From Pelagibacteraceae bacterium AG-325-E08 (lineage in GTDB: Bacteria; Pseudomonadota; Alphaproteobacteria; Pelagibacterales; Pelagibacteraceae): 64,000 bases of DNA. Location: positions 62,001-126,000 of the forward strand of contig QBYE01000001.1 of the NCBI GenBank assembly GCA_003282985.1. The letters are read 5' to 3'. Below, piece by piece: positions 23,905 through 33,411 of this stretch (position 1 is its first letter; each line of letters begins with the position of its first letter). Position numbers and translations under genes: made by a program. The notes below the pieces were generated by a model that was given only the letters and a program-made list of their open reading frames with translations, did no database searches and was not told the origin of the DNA.

Positions 23905-25998
23905 ATGCCTAAAAAAAAGAAAAAATCTAAAATTAAAAAAAGAAAATCTACAAAAAGAAAAGTTAAAAGTAGAAAAAAAATTCCAAAGAAAAAAAAAGTA
24001 GCAAAGAAAAAATCTAGAATTAAAAGAAAATCTTTAAAGACCAAAAAAAATGATACTTCTTCTCAGGAACTCATTTTTAAAACAAGGCCAGAGTGGATTA
24101 AAGCTAGTTTAGCAAATAAATTTCAATATCAGAATAAATATAATGAGTCGATAAAAAATAATAATGCTTTTTGGAAAAAAGAAGGAAAAAGAATTACCTG
24201 GATAAAACCTTATAAAAAAATTAAAGATGTCAAATATAGCAAGGATGAAGTAAAAATAAAATGGTTCGAAGATGGAACGTTAAATGCTTCTGCAAATTGT
24301 ATTGATAGACATTTAAAAGACAAGAAAGACAAAACAGCAATTATTTGGGTTGGGGATGATCCAAAAGATACTCAAAAAATTTCTTACAAACAACTTCATC
24401 AAAAAGTTTCTAAAGCAGCTAACGGGTTAAAAAAATTAGGGATAAAAAAAGGCGATAGAGTTACAATATATTTAACTATGATTCCTGAGCTAGCAATTTT
24501 AATGTTAGCCTGTGTAAGAATAGGAGCAGTTCATTCAATAATTTTTGGGGGCTTTTCTGCTGAGTCAATATCTGGAAGAGTTAATGATTGTGAGTCTGAA
24601 TATATTATTACTGCTGATGAAGGTGTAAGAGGAGGAAAAACTATTCCTTTAAAAGCCACTACAGATGAAGCATTAAGTAACTGCCCAAATGTAAAAAAAT
24701 GTATTGTTGTTAAAAGAACTGGAAATTATGTTTATTGGAATACTGATAGAGACGTCTGGTATCATGATTTAATAAAAGATGTTCCAGCTCATTGTGAGCC
24801 AGAAGAGATGAGCGCTGAAGATCCATTGTTTATTCTTTATACATCAGGATCGACTGGTAAACCTAAAGGCGTTTTACATACAACAGGTGGTTACATGGTT
24901 TATGCTTCAATGACCCATCAATATATTTTCAATTATAAACCCAAAGATATTTACTGGTGTACTGCTGATATTGGTTGGGTGACAGGACATAGTTATATAA
25001 TTTATGGACCACTCTCTAATGGTGCTACAACAATAATGTTTGAGGGAGTTCCTAATTATCCAGATAGTTCAAGATGGTGGCAAATTGTTGATAAATTTAA
25101 AGTGAATACATTTTATACTGCACCAACAGCTATTAGAGCATTAATGAGAGAGGGAAATGAACCTGTCAATAAAACATCAAGAAAATCACTTAAATTGTTA
25201 GGAACTGTCGGTGAACCCATAAATCCTGAAGCTTGGATGTGGTATTATAAGACAGTAGGAAACTCAAAATGTCCAATAGTGGATACTTGGTGGCAAACTG
25301 AAACAGGAGGAATTTTAATTTCACCACAAACTGGTGCTATCCCTTTAAAACCAGGTTCAGCTACAAAGCCTTTTTATGGAATTAAACCCGTTCTTGTAGA
25401 CAAAGATGGTAAAGAAATAAAAGGAGCTGGTGAAGGAAGATTGTGTATAGCTCAATCATGGCCAGGTCAAATGAGAACTGTTTATGGTGATCACCAAAGA
25501 TTTATAGATACTTATTTTTCACAATTCGATGGAAAATATTTTACTGGTGACGGTTGTAGAAGAGATAAGGATGGATACTATTGGATCACGGGAAGAGTGG
25601 ATGATGTAATTATTGTCTCAGGTCATAATCTAGGTACAGCCGAAATTGAAAGTGCATTTGTTGCCCATCCAAAAGTAGCTGAGGCTGCTGTAGTTGGTTA
25701 TCCTCATGATATCAAAGGTAATGGTTTATATTGTTATGTTACTCTTAATGCAGGGGAAAGTGAAACTGGAGATCTTGAAAGAGAGTTAAAATTATGGGTT
25801 AGAAAACAAATCGGTCCATTAGCAACTCCAGATCTCATACATTTTACTCCTGGTCTTCCTAAAACAAGATCTGGAAAAATAATGAGAAGAATTTTACGAA
25901 AAATTGCCGCTAATGAACAGGATCAATTAGGAGATACCACAACCTTAGCTGATCCTAGCGTAGTTACTAGTTTAGTGGACAATAGAAAGAATACTTAA
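23905..25998 (+). CDS. acs: Acetyl-CoA synthetase with a lysine-rich N-terminal extension
   Basis: A 697-residue AMP-forming acetyl-CoA synthetase. The core from about residue 55 matches the family: [37 protein letters not shown] (ATP loop), [32 protein letters not shown], and [12 protein letters not shown], whose SGK Lys is the site acetylated in other species. Unusually, residues 1-48 are almost entirely Lys/Arg/Ser (31 basic residues in the first 50). No in-frame start exists between this tail and the core, so the tail appears to be part of the gene product. Activates acetate, and lies near an acetate-type symporter. Confidence 0.95.
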   Translation: MPKKKKKSKIKKRKSTKRKVKSRKKIPKKKKVAKKKSRIKRKSLKTKKNDTSSQELIFKTRPEWIKASLANKFQYQNKYNESIKNNNAFWKKEGKRITWIKPYKKIKDVKYSKDEVKIKWFEDGTLNASANCIDRHLKDKKDKTAIIWVGDDPKDTQKISYKQLHQKVSKAANGLKKLGIKKGDRVTIYLTMIPELAILMLACVRIGAVHSIIFGGFSAESISGRVNDCESEYIITADEGVRGGKTIPLKATTDEALSNCPNVKKCIVVKRTGNYVYWNTDRDVWYHDLIKDVPAHCEPEEMSAEDPLFILYTSGSTGKPKGVLHTTGGYMVYASMTHQYIFNYKPKDIYWCTADIGWVTGHSYIIYGPLSNGATTIMFEGVPNYPDSSRWWQIVDKFKVNTFYTAPTAIRALMREGNEPVNKTSRKSLKLLGTVGEPINPEAWMWYYKTVGNSKCPIVDTWWQTETGGILISPQTGAIPLKPGSATKPFYGIKPVLVDKDGKEIKGAGEGRLCIAQSWPGQMRTVYGDHQRFIDTYFSQFDGKYFTGDGCRRDKDGYYWITGRVDDVIIVSGHNLGTAEIESAFVAHPKVAEAAVVGYPHDIKGNGLYCYVTLNAGESETGDLERELKLWVRKQIGPLATPDLIHFTPGLPKTRSGKIMRRILRKIAANEQDQLGDTTTLADPSVVTSLVDNRKNT

Positions 25999-26618
25999 AA
26001 ACCTAATCTTTCTTTAAATTCTTTTTTAACAACATCCCATTTTAAGATAACTGAATTTAAAACTATTTTTCGATCCAAAGTTTTAAGCTCATCAGCTATA
26101 GGTGCCCATTCATATAATGATAAAGCACTTGAATTAAAAGGAAGGTCATTACAGTATGTGTCCCAATTTATTTTTTGAAGTCTTTCATCAAAATTCTTTT
26201 TTGCATTATCTATAATATCTAATGGCATCTTATTTGAGGTCTCATCATCTAAAATTTTTAAAAAAATTTCTTTTGCCTTGTCAAAATCTTGATAATCTAA
26301 ATTTGCCTTTAAATATGAAAAGGTAAAAAATGTTAGATCTTGCAAAGCAACTGCATAAATATTCCACTTAGCTAGATTTACAGATCCCATGAACTTATCA
26401 TTTTCAAAATGAAGAACATATCTAGTTCCCATTCTTGTTTTTAAATATCCATAAAGAGTGACTTGGCTTACCCATGCAGATTTAGATTGAATAAAACTCT
26501 CTAGTTCATCTAGATCTTTTATTTTGCTCTTGGGTATGAAGGCTCTAAAAAGACCAAAAAGGTAAATTTTAAAGTCATTCCAAGTAAGATCTCTCCAAGT
26601 AAGTTTATATTTTGCCAT
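25995..26618 (-). CDS. Conserved protein of unknown function next to acs
   Basis: I set the start at the ATG at 26616-26618, giving [19 protein letters not shown]; an upstream in-frame ATG would add 11 hydrophobic residues. The 207-residue protein seems soluble and helical, with [20 protein letters not shown] in the middle and [20 protein letters not shown] further on. I do not recognise a named domain. Its convergent stop overlaps that of acs by 4 bases, and it is divergent from the symporter pair over about 125 bases, a neighbourhood suggesting a link to acetate or organic-acid use. Confidence 0.7.
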   Translation of the reverse strand: MAKYKLTWRDLTWNDFKIYLFGLFRAFIPKSKIKDLDELESFIQSKSAWVSQVTLYGYLKTRMGTRYVLHFENDKFMGSVNLAKWNIYAVALQDLTFFTFSYLKANLDYQDFDKAKEIFLKILDDETSNKMPLDIIDNAKKNFDERLQKINWDTYCNDLPFNSSALSLYEWAPIADELKTLDRKIVLNSVILKWDVVKKEFKERLGF

Positions 26619-26743
26619 AAAAAACCAGTATATAATGACCTTATACCTCAAAATCTGCCTAATTTGAGCAATTTTAACACTTTAAATCTCTTTCATAATG
26701 GTTATGGTTTTGGCCAGTTATAACTAAAAAGAGAGAGGTATAA

Positions 26744-27004
26744 ATGTCAAAACAAGCACAACACTGGGAAAAAACCAGAGGATTGTTAATGATGACGTTA
26801 GCAATTTGGTTTGTATTCTCAATTGGCATCTTCTTATTCGGAGCTGAGATGGAGTCTGTAACAGGACCCTTCGGTTATCCTTTGACATATTGGTTTACTT
26901 GTCAGGGATCTCTTGGAATCTTCGTAATCCTAATTTTCTGGTTTGCGAACAGACAAGAAAAAATCGATGAAGAATTCGGCTTTTCAGAAAGAGAGGACGA
27001 CTAA
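26744..27004 (+). CDS. DUF4212 small subunit of a sodium:solute symporter
   Basis: An 86-residue protein with two membrane helices (about 13-33 and 50-72), matching DUF4212 proteins that accompany SSS-family transporters: HWEKTRGLLMMTLAIWF, FGYPLTYWFTCQGS and a charged tail. It is preceded by a strong purine-rich ribosome site (AGAGAGG, 5 bases before the ATG) and overlaps the symporter start by 1 base. Likely needed for assembly or function of the large subunit. Confidence 0.92.
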   Translation: MSKQAQHWEKTRGLLMMTLAIWFVFSIGIFLFGAEMESVTGPFGYPLTYWFTCQGSLGIFVILIFWFANRQEKIDEEFGFSEREDD

Positions 27005-28818
27005 TGATGAAAGGTAATTTTATAGATAATTTGCCTAAGGTTTATGGAATCTATACAGGAGGTTTTATAGCTTTCATAATCATAATGGCGATCGGTGAGC
27101 AGATGGGTATGACGTCGAAAGCAATCGGAATTTGTTTCGTTGCCTTCACGGTGGCCATCTATGCAATAATCGGTTACATGTCACGGACAATGGCAGCAGA
27201 TGCGTATTACGTTGCTGGAAGACAAGTACCTACCGTATTCAATGGAATGGCTACTGCAGCAGACTGGATGTCTGGTGCATCATTCGTTGCAATGGCAGGT
27301 GGTATTTACTTCAAAGGCTACGGCTATATGGCGCTACTTGTTGGTTGGACCGGTGGTTATGTATTGGTTGCATCATTACTAGCACCATACCTAAGAAAAT
27401 TTGGCTGTTACACAGTTCCAGATTTTATTGGTACAAGATACGGTGGTAATGTTTCAAGGTTAATGGCGGTAATAGTTTTAACTGTTGCTTCATTTACCTA
27501 TGTGACTGCACAAATTAACGCTACAGGTACTATTGCTTCTGTTGCTTTAGATATCCCATTCCAATACGCAGTATATGTTGGACTAGTGAGTATTTTACTT
27601 TGTTCAATGTTAGGTGGTATGAGAGGGGTAACTTGGACACAGGTTGCGCAATACATTGTACTAATTATAGCTTACTTACTTCCAGTGTTCTGGATCAGTA
27701 ACAAAATGGGTGCGGGTTTCTTCCCTCACTTTATGTTAGCTGATGAAGTAGCTAGAATTGGTGAATTAGAACAACAGTTTGGTTTTGTGAAAAACTCTGC
27801 TGCTGATCTTGCAAATGTACCAAAAGGATTAGCTGGAATAACTAAGGCTCACTCAGCGGTAAACGCTACGCCTTGGGCATTTATTTCATTAGCACTTGCA
27901 ATGATGATGGGAACAGCATCATTACCTCACGTGATGATGAGATATTTCACTACTCCAAGTGTAAAAGCAGCTAGAAAATCAGTAGGTTGGTCTTTATTCT
28001 TTATCTTCCTACTTTATTCTTCTGCGCCAATGTTAGCGACTCTATCTAAATTGTCATTGATTGACCCGACACTATCAACAGGTATTATCGGTAAATCAAT
28101 TGCAGAAGTTCAAGCGATAGATTGGTATCAAAACTGGAACCAAGCAAACTTGATGTTTGTAAGCGACTTTAACGGAAATGGAACTCTTGAATTAAACGAG
28201 TTTTTCATGGGTGGTAAAGCCGTTGTGTTAGCAACTCCAGAGATAGCTGGATTACCATATGTAATCTCAGGTCTAGTTGCTGCTGGAGGTATGGCTGCTG
28301 CCATGTCAACAGCGGATGGTTTGATTCTAGCGATTGCAAATGCTTTATCTCATGACTTGTACTACAAGATCATTGATCCAAAAGCAGAAACTGCAAAACG
28401 ACTAGTTGTTGCAAGGGTACTACTTGTAGTAATTGGTTTTGCTGGAGCAACTATTGCGGCAATGGAGATCCAAGGTATCTTAGGTTCAGTAATCTGGGCT
28501 TTTGACTTTGCGATGTCTGGATTGTTCTTCCCACTTGTACTTGGTGTATGGTGGAAGAGAGCTAACAAAGAAGGTGCTATAGCTGGTATGGCTTTAGGTC
28601 TAATTTCAGGTACAGCGTACTTAGTTTGGGTACGAACTGGTGGAAGTGGATTCTTAGGTATTACTCAGTTAACATTTGGTATCTTTGGTTCAGCTGTCAG
28701 CTTAGTATCTATGGTTGTTGTAAGTTTAATTACTTCAGAACCAAGTGCTGCTACGCAAAAAATGGTTGATGAGGTTCGTGTACCGTCAGGTAAAACGATC
28801 CTTGGCAAACAACACTAA
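27004..28818 (+). CDS. Sodium:solute symporter, cation/acetate-type (SSS family), with an EF-hand-like loop
   Basis: A 604-residue transporter with about 13 membrane helices. VAGRQVPTVFNGMATAADWMSGASF (cited in part: FNGMATAADWMSGASF, near residues 80-95) and GTASLPHVMMRYFT (about 301-314) are characteristic of the ActP/VC_2705-like group that pairs with DUF4212. Residues 388-399 (DFNGNGTLELNE), in a loop between helices, fit the calcium-binding EF-hand consensus D-x-N-x-N-G-x-x-E-x-x-E. Acetate or another small carboxylate is the probable substrate, supported by the nearby acs. The codons are more C/G-ending than in neighbouring genes, as if highly expressed. Confidence 0.93.
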   Translation: MMKGNFIDNLPKVYGIYTGGFIAFIIIMAIGEQMGMTSKAIGICFVAFTVAIYAIIGYMSRTMAADAYYVAGRQVPTVFNGMATAADWMSGASFVAMAGGIYFKGYGYMALLVGWTGGYVLVASLLAPYLRKFGCYTVPDFIGTRYGGNVSRLMAVIVLTVASFTYVTAQINATGTIASVALDIPFQYAVYVGLVSILLCSMLGGMRGVTWTQVAQYIVLIIAYLLPVFWISNKMGAGFFPHFMLADEVARIGELEQQFGFVKNSAADLANVPKGLAGITKAHSAVNATPWAFISLALAMMMGTASLPHVMMRYFTTPSVKAARKSVGWSLFFIFLLYSSAPMLATLSKLSLIDPTLSTGIIGKSIAEVQAIDWYQNWNQANLMFVSDFNGNGTLELNEFFMGGKAVVLATPEIAGLPYVISGLVAAGGMAAAMSTADGLILAIANALSHDLYYKIIDPKAETAKRLVVARVLLVVIGFAGATIAAMEIQGILGSVIWAFDFAMSGLFFPLVLGVWWKRANKEGAIAGMALGLISGTAYLVWVRTGGSGFLGITQLTFGIFGSAVSLVSMVVVSLITSEPSAATQKMVDEVRVPSGKTILGKQH

Positions 28819-28829
28819 TTAAATCTTTT

Positions 28830-28860
28830 AAAGGGGCGATTAATTTCGCCCCTTTTAATT
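28830..28860 (+). terminator. Rho-independent terminator after the symporter operon
   Basis: A perfect 10-base stem (28830-28839, AAAGGGGCGA, with 28846-28855) and a 6-base loop are followed by TTTAATTT. It lies 11 bases after the symporter stop. It is the clearest GC-rich hairpin in the window. Confidence 0.93.
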
Positions 28861-28887
28861 TCTCACTTTTTTCAATATAAATTTAAA

Positions 28888-29244
28888 ATGTCAGCCAACT
28901 TTCACCCTTTAGTTTACATAATTGATTATATTTTTGGAGTAATCATGTGGACATTGATTGGACGGGTTGCAATGAATATCTTCCAAAGAGAGGACTCTCA
29001 GTTTTTTTTTATGAGAGTATTTGTCAAGTTTACCAATCCATTACTTAAAATATTTAAACCTATAACGCCTTCATTTATTATAGGGCCTTTAGTTCCTCTA
29101 TATGTGGCTTGGTTTTTCTTTATGATTAGATTTTACTTAATGCCATGGGTTTTAGGGTATTCTGTGATGGGGATGTTATCATTTCCTTTAGAAAGTGAAA
29201 TTTCGAGACAAATTTACCAATTTTTTAATTCAATTAAATTTTAA
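28888..29244 (+). CDS. Membrane protein, possibly YggT-related
   Basis: A 118-residue protein with two or three hydrophobic segments (about 10-30, 60-85, 88-103). The segment FTNPLLKIFKPITPSFI followed by PLVPLYVAWFFF recalls the YggT pattern of loop, R/K-x-x-x-P and second helix, but with a longer N terminus. I regard it as a distant YggT-like protein of unknown role. It lies 28 bases before rpe and probably starts the rpe-heparinase-purH transcript. Confidence 0.7.
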   Translation: MSANFHPLVYIIDYIFGVIMWTLIGRVAMNIFQREDSQFFFMRVFVKFTNPLLKIFKPITPSFIIGPLVPLYVAWFFFMIRFYLMPWVLGYSVMGMLSFPLESEISRQIYQFFNSIKF

Positions 29245-29272
29245 AAATTGATACTAGTTAATCTAGTTATCA

Positions 29273-29932
29273 ATGAAAAAAATACAAATTTCACCCTCAA
29301 TCTTGTCTGCTGACTTTGGTCAGTTGGGTGTTGAAATTAACAGATTAAAAGATGCAGGTGCAGATATGATCCATGTGGACGTAATGGATGGCCATTTTGT
29401 TCCAAATTTAACAATAGGACCTCCTGTGATAAAAGCATTGAAAAAACAATCTTCTATGATTTTTGATGTTCATCTAATGATTTCTCCTGTTCATAAATAC
29501 ATTGAGGCTTATGCAGATGCTGGAGCAGATATAATTACAATCCATCCTGAGGCTACAGATGATTTAAATTCATCAATTTTAAAAATTAAAGAATTAAATA
29601 AAAAAGTTGGCGTGTCCCTCAATCCTGAAACTAAAATTGATACTATTATCGAACACCTAAAAAAAATTGACTTAGTTTTAATTATGAGTGTTAACCCTGG
29701 ATTCGGTGGTCAGAAATTTATGCCTGAAGTATTAGAAAAGGTAAAAAAACTTAGTGATATAAAAGAAAAACAAGAGTTGAATTTTGATATTGAAATTGAT
29801 GGTGGCATTAATTTTGATAATTCAAAAACAGCAATAGAAGCTGGAGCAAATATTTTGGTCTCAGGAACTACTATTTTTAAAAGCAATAATGGGGATATTA
29901 AAAAAAATATTGAATTATTAAGATCAAAATAA
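29273..29932 (+). CDS. rpe: Ribulose-phosphate 3-epimerase
   Basis: A 219-residue TIM-barrel enzyme of the pentose phosphate pathway. Motifs: ISPSILSADFGQLG, IHVDVMDGHFVPNLTIG (metal/catalytic His and Asp), VHLMI, and MSVNPGFGGQKFMP, then EIDGGI with the second catalytic Asp. Length matches the family. It is followed after 4 bases by the heparinase-like gene, the usual alphaproteobacterial rpe-heparinase-purH order. Confidence 0.97.
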   Translation: MKKIQISPSILSADFGQLGVEINRLKDAGADMIHVDVMDGHFVPNLTIGPPVIKALKKQSSMIFDVHLMISPVHKYIEAYADAGADIITIHPEATDDLNSSILKIKELNKKVGVSLNPETKIDTIIEHLKKIDLVLIMSVNPGFGGQKFMPEVLEKVKKLSDIKEKQELNFDIEIDGGINFDNSKTAIEAGANILVSGTTIFKSNNGDIKKNIELLRSK

Positions 29933-29936
29933 TTTC

Positions 29937-31544
29937 ATGATTTACATAAGTCGATTTTTTTTTAAAATTTTTGATCAAATCAGAAAATTTTATTTAAGAT
30001 CTAATTTTTATGACAAAAGAATTTCAAAAATAGATGACAATCAATTTGTTTATCGACCCAGTCCTCACCTTCTTTCATCTTTAATTAAATACCAAAAAAA
30101 AAAATTTAAAATTGAAGATTTTTCATTAGATGATATTTGGAATAATAAGAATTTGAGTACAAAAGACTATAATAATTTAAATAATTTTTACTGGTTTTTT
30201 AGTTTAGATTTAAAATCCTCAAAAAAAAATACACAATTAGTAATTAAAAATTGGATTAATCATAATAACAAATACAACGATAAAAGCTGGAGTTTTGATT
30301 TAACTGCAAAACGAATTATTGCCTGGTTATCTAATCATAATCTTACTTATGAGAATTGTGACGAGGAATATAGAAATCATTTTAATGTAATGATACAAAA
30401 ACAAACAAATCATTTAATCAATGAAATTAACAAATCAAAATTAGTTGATGATAAATTAATTGGTTGTGCATCAATTATATTGGTAGGACTTTGCTATCAA
30501 GATGAAAAAAAATATTTATCTTTTGGATCTAATTTATTAAAAAAAATTTCTAAAATAACTTTAGATAATTATGGTTTTCCAAAGTCTCGGAGTATTAAAC
30601 AGCTTATATTTTATTTAAAATATTTTATTTTGATAAGAGAATGGTTTAAAGAATCTCAAATAAATATTCCAGAGCATATTGACGAGACAATTTATTATCT
30701 TGGTCAAGGTTATGCTTTTGTTTGGCAAAATATTAAATCTGATATTTTATATAACGGAAATAATATCTCTAATAATGATAACTTTGACAATTATCTTAAG
30801 AGATTGGGATATAAGTTTAAGAATGAAAATCAAGACGTAGGTGGATATATAATTTTAAAAAATAAAAAAATTTGTTTAACAATGGATGTAGGGTCTTCAC
30901 CTAATTCAGCCTTTTCAAAAGATTATCAGTCTGGTGCCTTGTCTTTTGAGGTAATAAGTAATGGAAAAAAATTAATCAGCAATTGTGGATATCATAAGGA
31001 AAGTAATATTAAATTAAATGAAATATCCAAGTCATCTGCAGCTCAGAGCACTTTAGTTATCGATGATAATTCATCATGTAAATTTAGTAAAATTGATAAA
31101 TCTTGGATAATAAACAAGGGATTAAAAATTTTAAAAAAAAATACTGTTTTTGAAAAAAATTATTGGAAAATAAACTCATCTCATGATGGTTATCAAAAAA
31201 AATATAAAGCTATTCATGAAAGAGAAATAGAATTTTTTCCTGAAAAGTTGACCTTTGTAGGTACTGACAAGATAATTAAAAAAATAAATGCTAATTATAA
31301 GTTTGATATTCGCTTTCATGTCGAACCAAATGTTAAATTAATGAAAACTCAAGATAATAAAACAATCTTAATTCAGTTAGATGATGAAGGTTGGAAGTTC
31401 ACCTGTGATAATTATGATATAAATATTGATAATGGTTTATATTTCGGTAATAAAAATTCATATACGGAAAACCAAAATATTTTTATATCTGGCATTTCTA
31501 ATAACCAGACTGAAAGTATAATGTGGGAAATAAAAAAGATATGA
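29937..31544 (+). CDS. Heparinase II/III family protein
   Basis: A 535-residue protein with an N-terminal alpha-helical toroid (about residues 20-270, including the WSFDLTAKRIIAWLSNH block) and a C-terminal beta-sandwich domain with GGYIILKNKKICLTMDVG and SGALSFEVISNGKKLISNCG (about 305-355). No signal peptide is obvious. Homologues occur between rpe and purH across alphaproteobacteria and their substrate is unknown; action on a surface or intracellular uronate-containing polysaccharide is inferred from the fold. Its TGA overlaps the purH ATG. Confidence 0.88.
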   Translation: MIYISRFFFKIFDQIRKFYLRSNFYDKRISKIDDNQFVYRPSPHLLSSLIKYQKKKFKIEDFSLDDIWNNKNLSTKDYNNLNNFYWFFSLDLKSSKKNTQLVIKNWINHNNKYNDKSWSFDLTAKRIIAWLSNHNLTYENCDEEYRNHFNVMIQKQTNHLINEINKSKLVDDKLIGCASIILVGLCYQDEKKYLSFGSNLLKKISKITLDNYGFPKSRSIKQLIFYLKYFILIREWFKESQINIPEHIDETIYYLGQGYAFVWQNIKSDILYNGNNISNNDNFDNYLKRLGYKFKNENQDVGGYIILKNKKICLTMDVGSSPNSAFSKDYQSGALSFEVISNGKKLISNCGYHKESNIKLNEISKSSAAQSTLVIDDNSSCKFSKIDKSWIINKGLKILKKNTVFEKNYWKINSSHDGYQKKYKAIHEREIEFFPEKLTFVGTDKIIKKINANYKFDIRFHVEPNVKLMKTQDNKTILIQLDDEGWKFTCDNYDINIDNGLYFGNKNSYTENQNIFISGISNNQTESIMWEIKKI

Positions 31545-33079
31545 TGAAAAAAATTAAATCAGCTTTAATATCTGTATCTGACAAGTCCAATTTAAAGCCA
31601 CTTTTGCAAATTCTAAAGAAAAATAAAGTTAAGATAATAAGTTCTGGAGGAACCTTTAAAACTATAAAAAGATTAAAATTTGATTGTTCTGAGGTTTCAG
31701 ATTTTACTGGTTTTAAAGAAATCCTTGGAGGTAGAGTAAAAACTTTACATCCAAAAATTCATGCTGGAATTTTAAGTAAAAGAAATAATAAATTACATCA
31801 AAACCAACTTAAAAATAATAAGTTCGAAAATATAGATTTGGTTATTGTAAACTTTTACCCATTTGAAAAAACCCTAGAAAAAACAAAAAAACATGAAAAA
31901 ATTTTGGAAAATATTGACATAGGTGGACCAGCAATGGTCAGAGCATCTGCAAAAAATTATAGTGATGTAACTGTTATTACCTCTATAAAACAATATCCTG
32001 AACTTATAGACCAGTTAAAAACGAATAAAGGGTCCACTACATTAAAGTTTAGAAAAGATATGTCACTATTAGCTTTTGGAGAAACTGCTTATTATGACTC
32101 TGTTATATCAAATTACTTAAACATGGACTCTAAAACATACTTTCCTCAAAAAAAAATCTTTTACGGTAATTTGATAGAGAAACTACGATACGGTGAAAAT
32201 CCTCATCAAATGAGTGCAATTTATTCAAAAAATACAAATTTAAAGATTAATAAAATACATGGTAAACAGCTTAGTTATAATAATTATAATGATATTTTTT
32301 CTGCTTTAGCAATATCAAAAAGTCTACCAAAAAATATTGGTACAGCTATAGTAAAACACGCAAACCCTTGTGGTGTTTCAATTCTTAAAAATAAATTAGA
32401 TAGTTATAAAGCTGCTTTAGCTTGTGATCCAACAAGTGCTTTTGGTGGGATTGTATCTTGTAATTTTAAAATTGATAAAAAATTGGCTCTTGAACTTAAT
32501 AAAATTTTTCTTGAGGTAATCGTTGCTAATGGATTTGAAAAAAATGCACTTAAAATATTAAAATCAAAAAAAAATTTAAGACTTATTGATGCATCTAACT
32601 TTTCACAAAATGAGATATTTAAATTTAATTCTCTTAACAATTCTATTTTAATACAATCTGAAGATAAAAAAATATTTTCTAAAAATGACTTTAAAATTGT
32701 CTCAAAAAAGAAGCCTACTAAAATACAATTTGATAATTTGATATTTGCTTTTAACATTTGTAGATATGTAAAATCTAATGCAATAGTTTTAGTAGATAAT
32801 AAAACAACAGTGGGTATTGGTTCAGGTCAACCAAGTAGACTCGACAGTTGTCAAATTGCTATTGATAAAATGAAAAAAATTAGGAATTTAGAGACAGAGA
32901 TTGTAGCTGCATCTGATGCTTTTTTTCCATTTGTTGATGGTATTGAGAAATTAGTCCAGGCAGGAGTTTCTGCAGTTGTTCAACCTTCAGGATCAATTAA
33001 TGACAAAGAAGTAATAAACTTTGCTAATGCGACAGGTACTGTATTGATCTTTTCCAAGACTAGACATTTTAGACACTAA
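31541..33079 (+). CDS. purH: Bifunctional AICAR transformylase/IMP cyclohydrolase
   Basis: I choose the ATG at 31541, which overlaps the upstream TGA (ATGA); an earlier in-frame GTG at 31523 adds only six residues. The N-terminal IMP cyclohydrolase domain begins KIKSALISVSDKSNL and contains GGRVKTLHPKIHAGIL; the C-terminal transformylase domain has VKHANPCGVSI and AASDAFFPFVDGIE. It carries out the last two steps of purine synthesis in the cytosol. About 512 residues, as usual. Confidence 0.96.
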   Translation: MMKKIKSALISVSDKSNLKPLLQILKKNKVKIISSGGTFKTIKRLKFDCSEVSDFTGFKEILGGRVKTLHPKIHAGILSKRNNKLHQNQLKNNKFENIDLVIVNFYPFEKTLEKTKKHEKILENIDIGGPAMVRASAKNYSDVTVITSIKQYPELIDQLKTNKGSTTLKFRKDMSLLAFGETAYYDSVISNYLNMDSKTYFPQKKIFYGNLIEKLRYGENPHQMSAIYSKNTNLKINKIHGKQLSYNNYNDIFSALAISKSLPKNIGTAIVKHANPCGVSILKNKLDSYKAALACDPTSAFGGIVSCNFKIDKKLALELNKIFLEVIVANGFEKNALKILKSKKNLRLIDASNFSQNEIFKFNSLNNSILIQSEDKKIFSKNDFKIVSKKKPTKIQFDNLIFAFNICRYVKSNAIVLVDNKTTVGIGSGQPSRLDSCQIAIDKMKKIRNLETEIVAASDAFFPFVDGIEKLVQAGVSAVVQPSGSINDKEVINFANATGTVLIFSKTRHFRH

Positions 33080-33411
33080 ATTTTGTCAATTTTTGCAGCT
33101 AAAATAAAATCATTTTCTGATAACCCTTCAATTGCATGTGTGGTTATATTAATTTTTGCATAGCCCCAACCAAATGTGATCTCTGGGTGGTGTCCCTCTT
33201 CTTCTGATATCTTTCCTACTGCATTAATAAATTTTTGACTATCCAAAAAATTTTTGAAACTAAATTGCTTTTCTAAAAAATAAATATCTTTTTTATCTTT
33301 GATAATATTCCAACCATCGACCATTTTTTGATATTTATGGATTTCTGAAATATCAAATGGGACTACCCCACCTTCACAAGGAACACATTTTTTTTCTAAA
33401 AGTTTATTCAT
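33076..33411 (-). CDS. phhB: Pterin-4a-carbinolamine dehydratase
   Basis: The 111-residue protein matches the family: EEGHHPEITFGWGYAKINITTH contains the active-site His-His-Pro-Glu (about residues 73-76; cited here for its key residues) and a later His. It dehydrates the 4a-hydroxy-tetrahydropterin formed by aromatic amino acid hydroxylases; no phhA is in the window. It overlaps the upstream sulfotransferase gene by 8 bases and its stop overlaps that of purH by 4. Confidence 0.93.
   Translation of the reverse strand: MNKLLEKKCVPCEGGVVPFDISEIHKYQKMVDGWNIIKDKKDIYFLEKQFSFKNFLDSQKFINAVGKISEEEGHHPEITFGWGYAKINITTHAIEGLSENDFILAAKIDKI

Noticed and set aside
23905-24054. Basic Acs tail as a frameshift or assembly artefact
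   Set aside because: The frame is continuous into the conserved core and the A-rich codons are a coherent Lys/Arg series with Ser and Pro interspersed; an artefact remains possible but is not favoured.
27132-27449. Open frames within the symporter in other frames
   Set aside because: The symporter frame has clear family motifs throughout; the alternatives look like out-of-frame Cys/Trp/Arg-rich translations.
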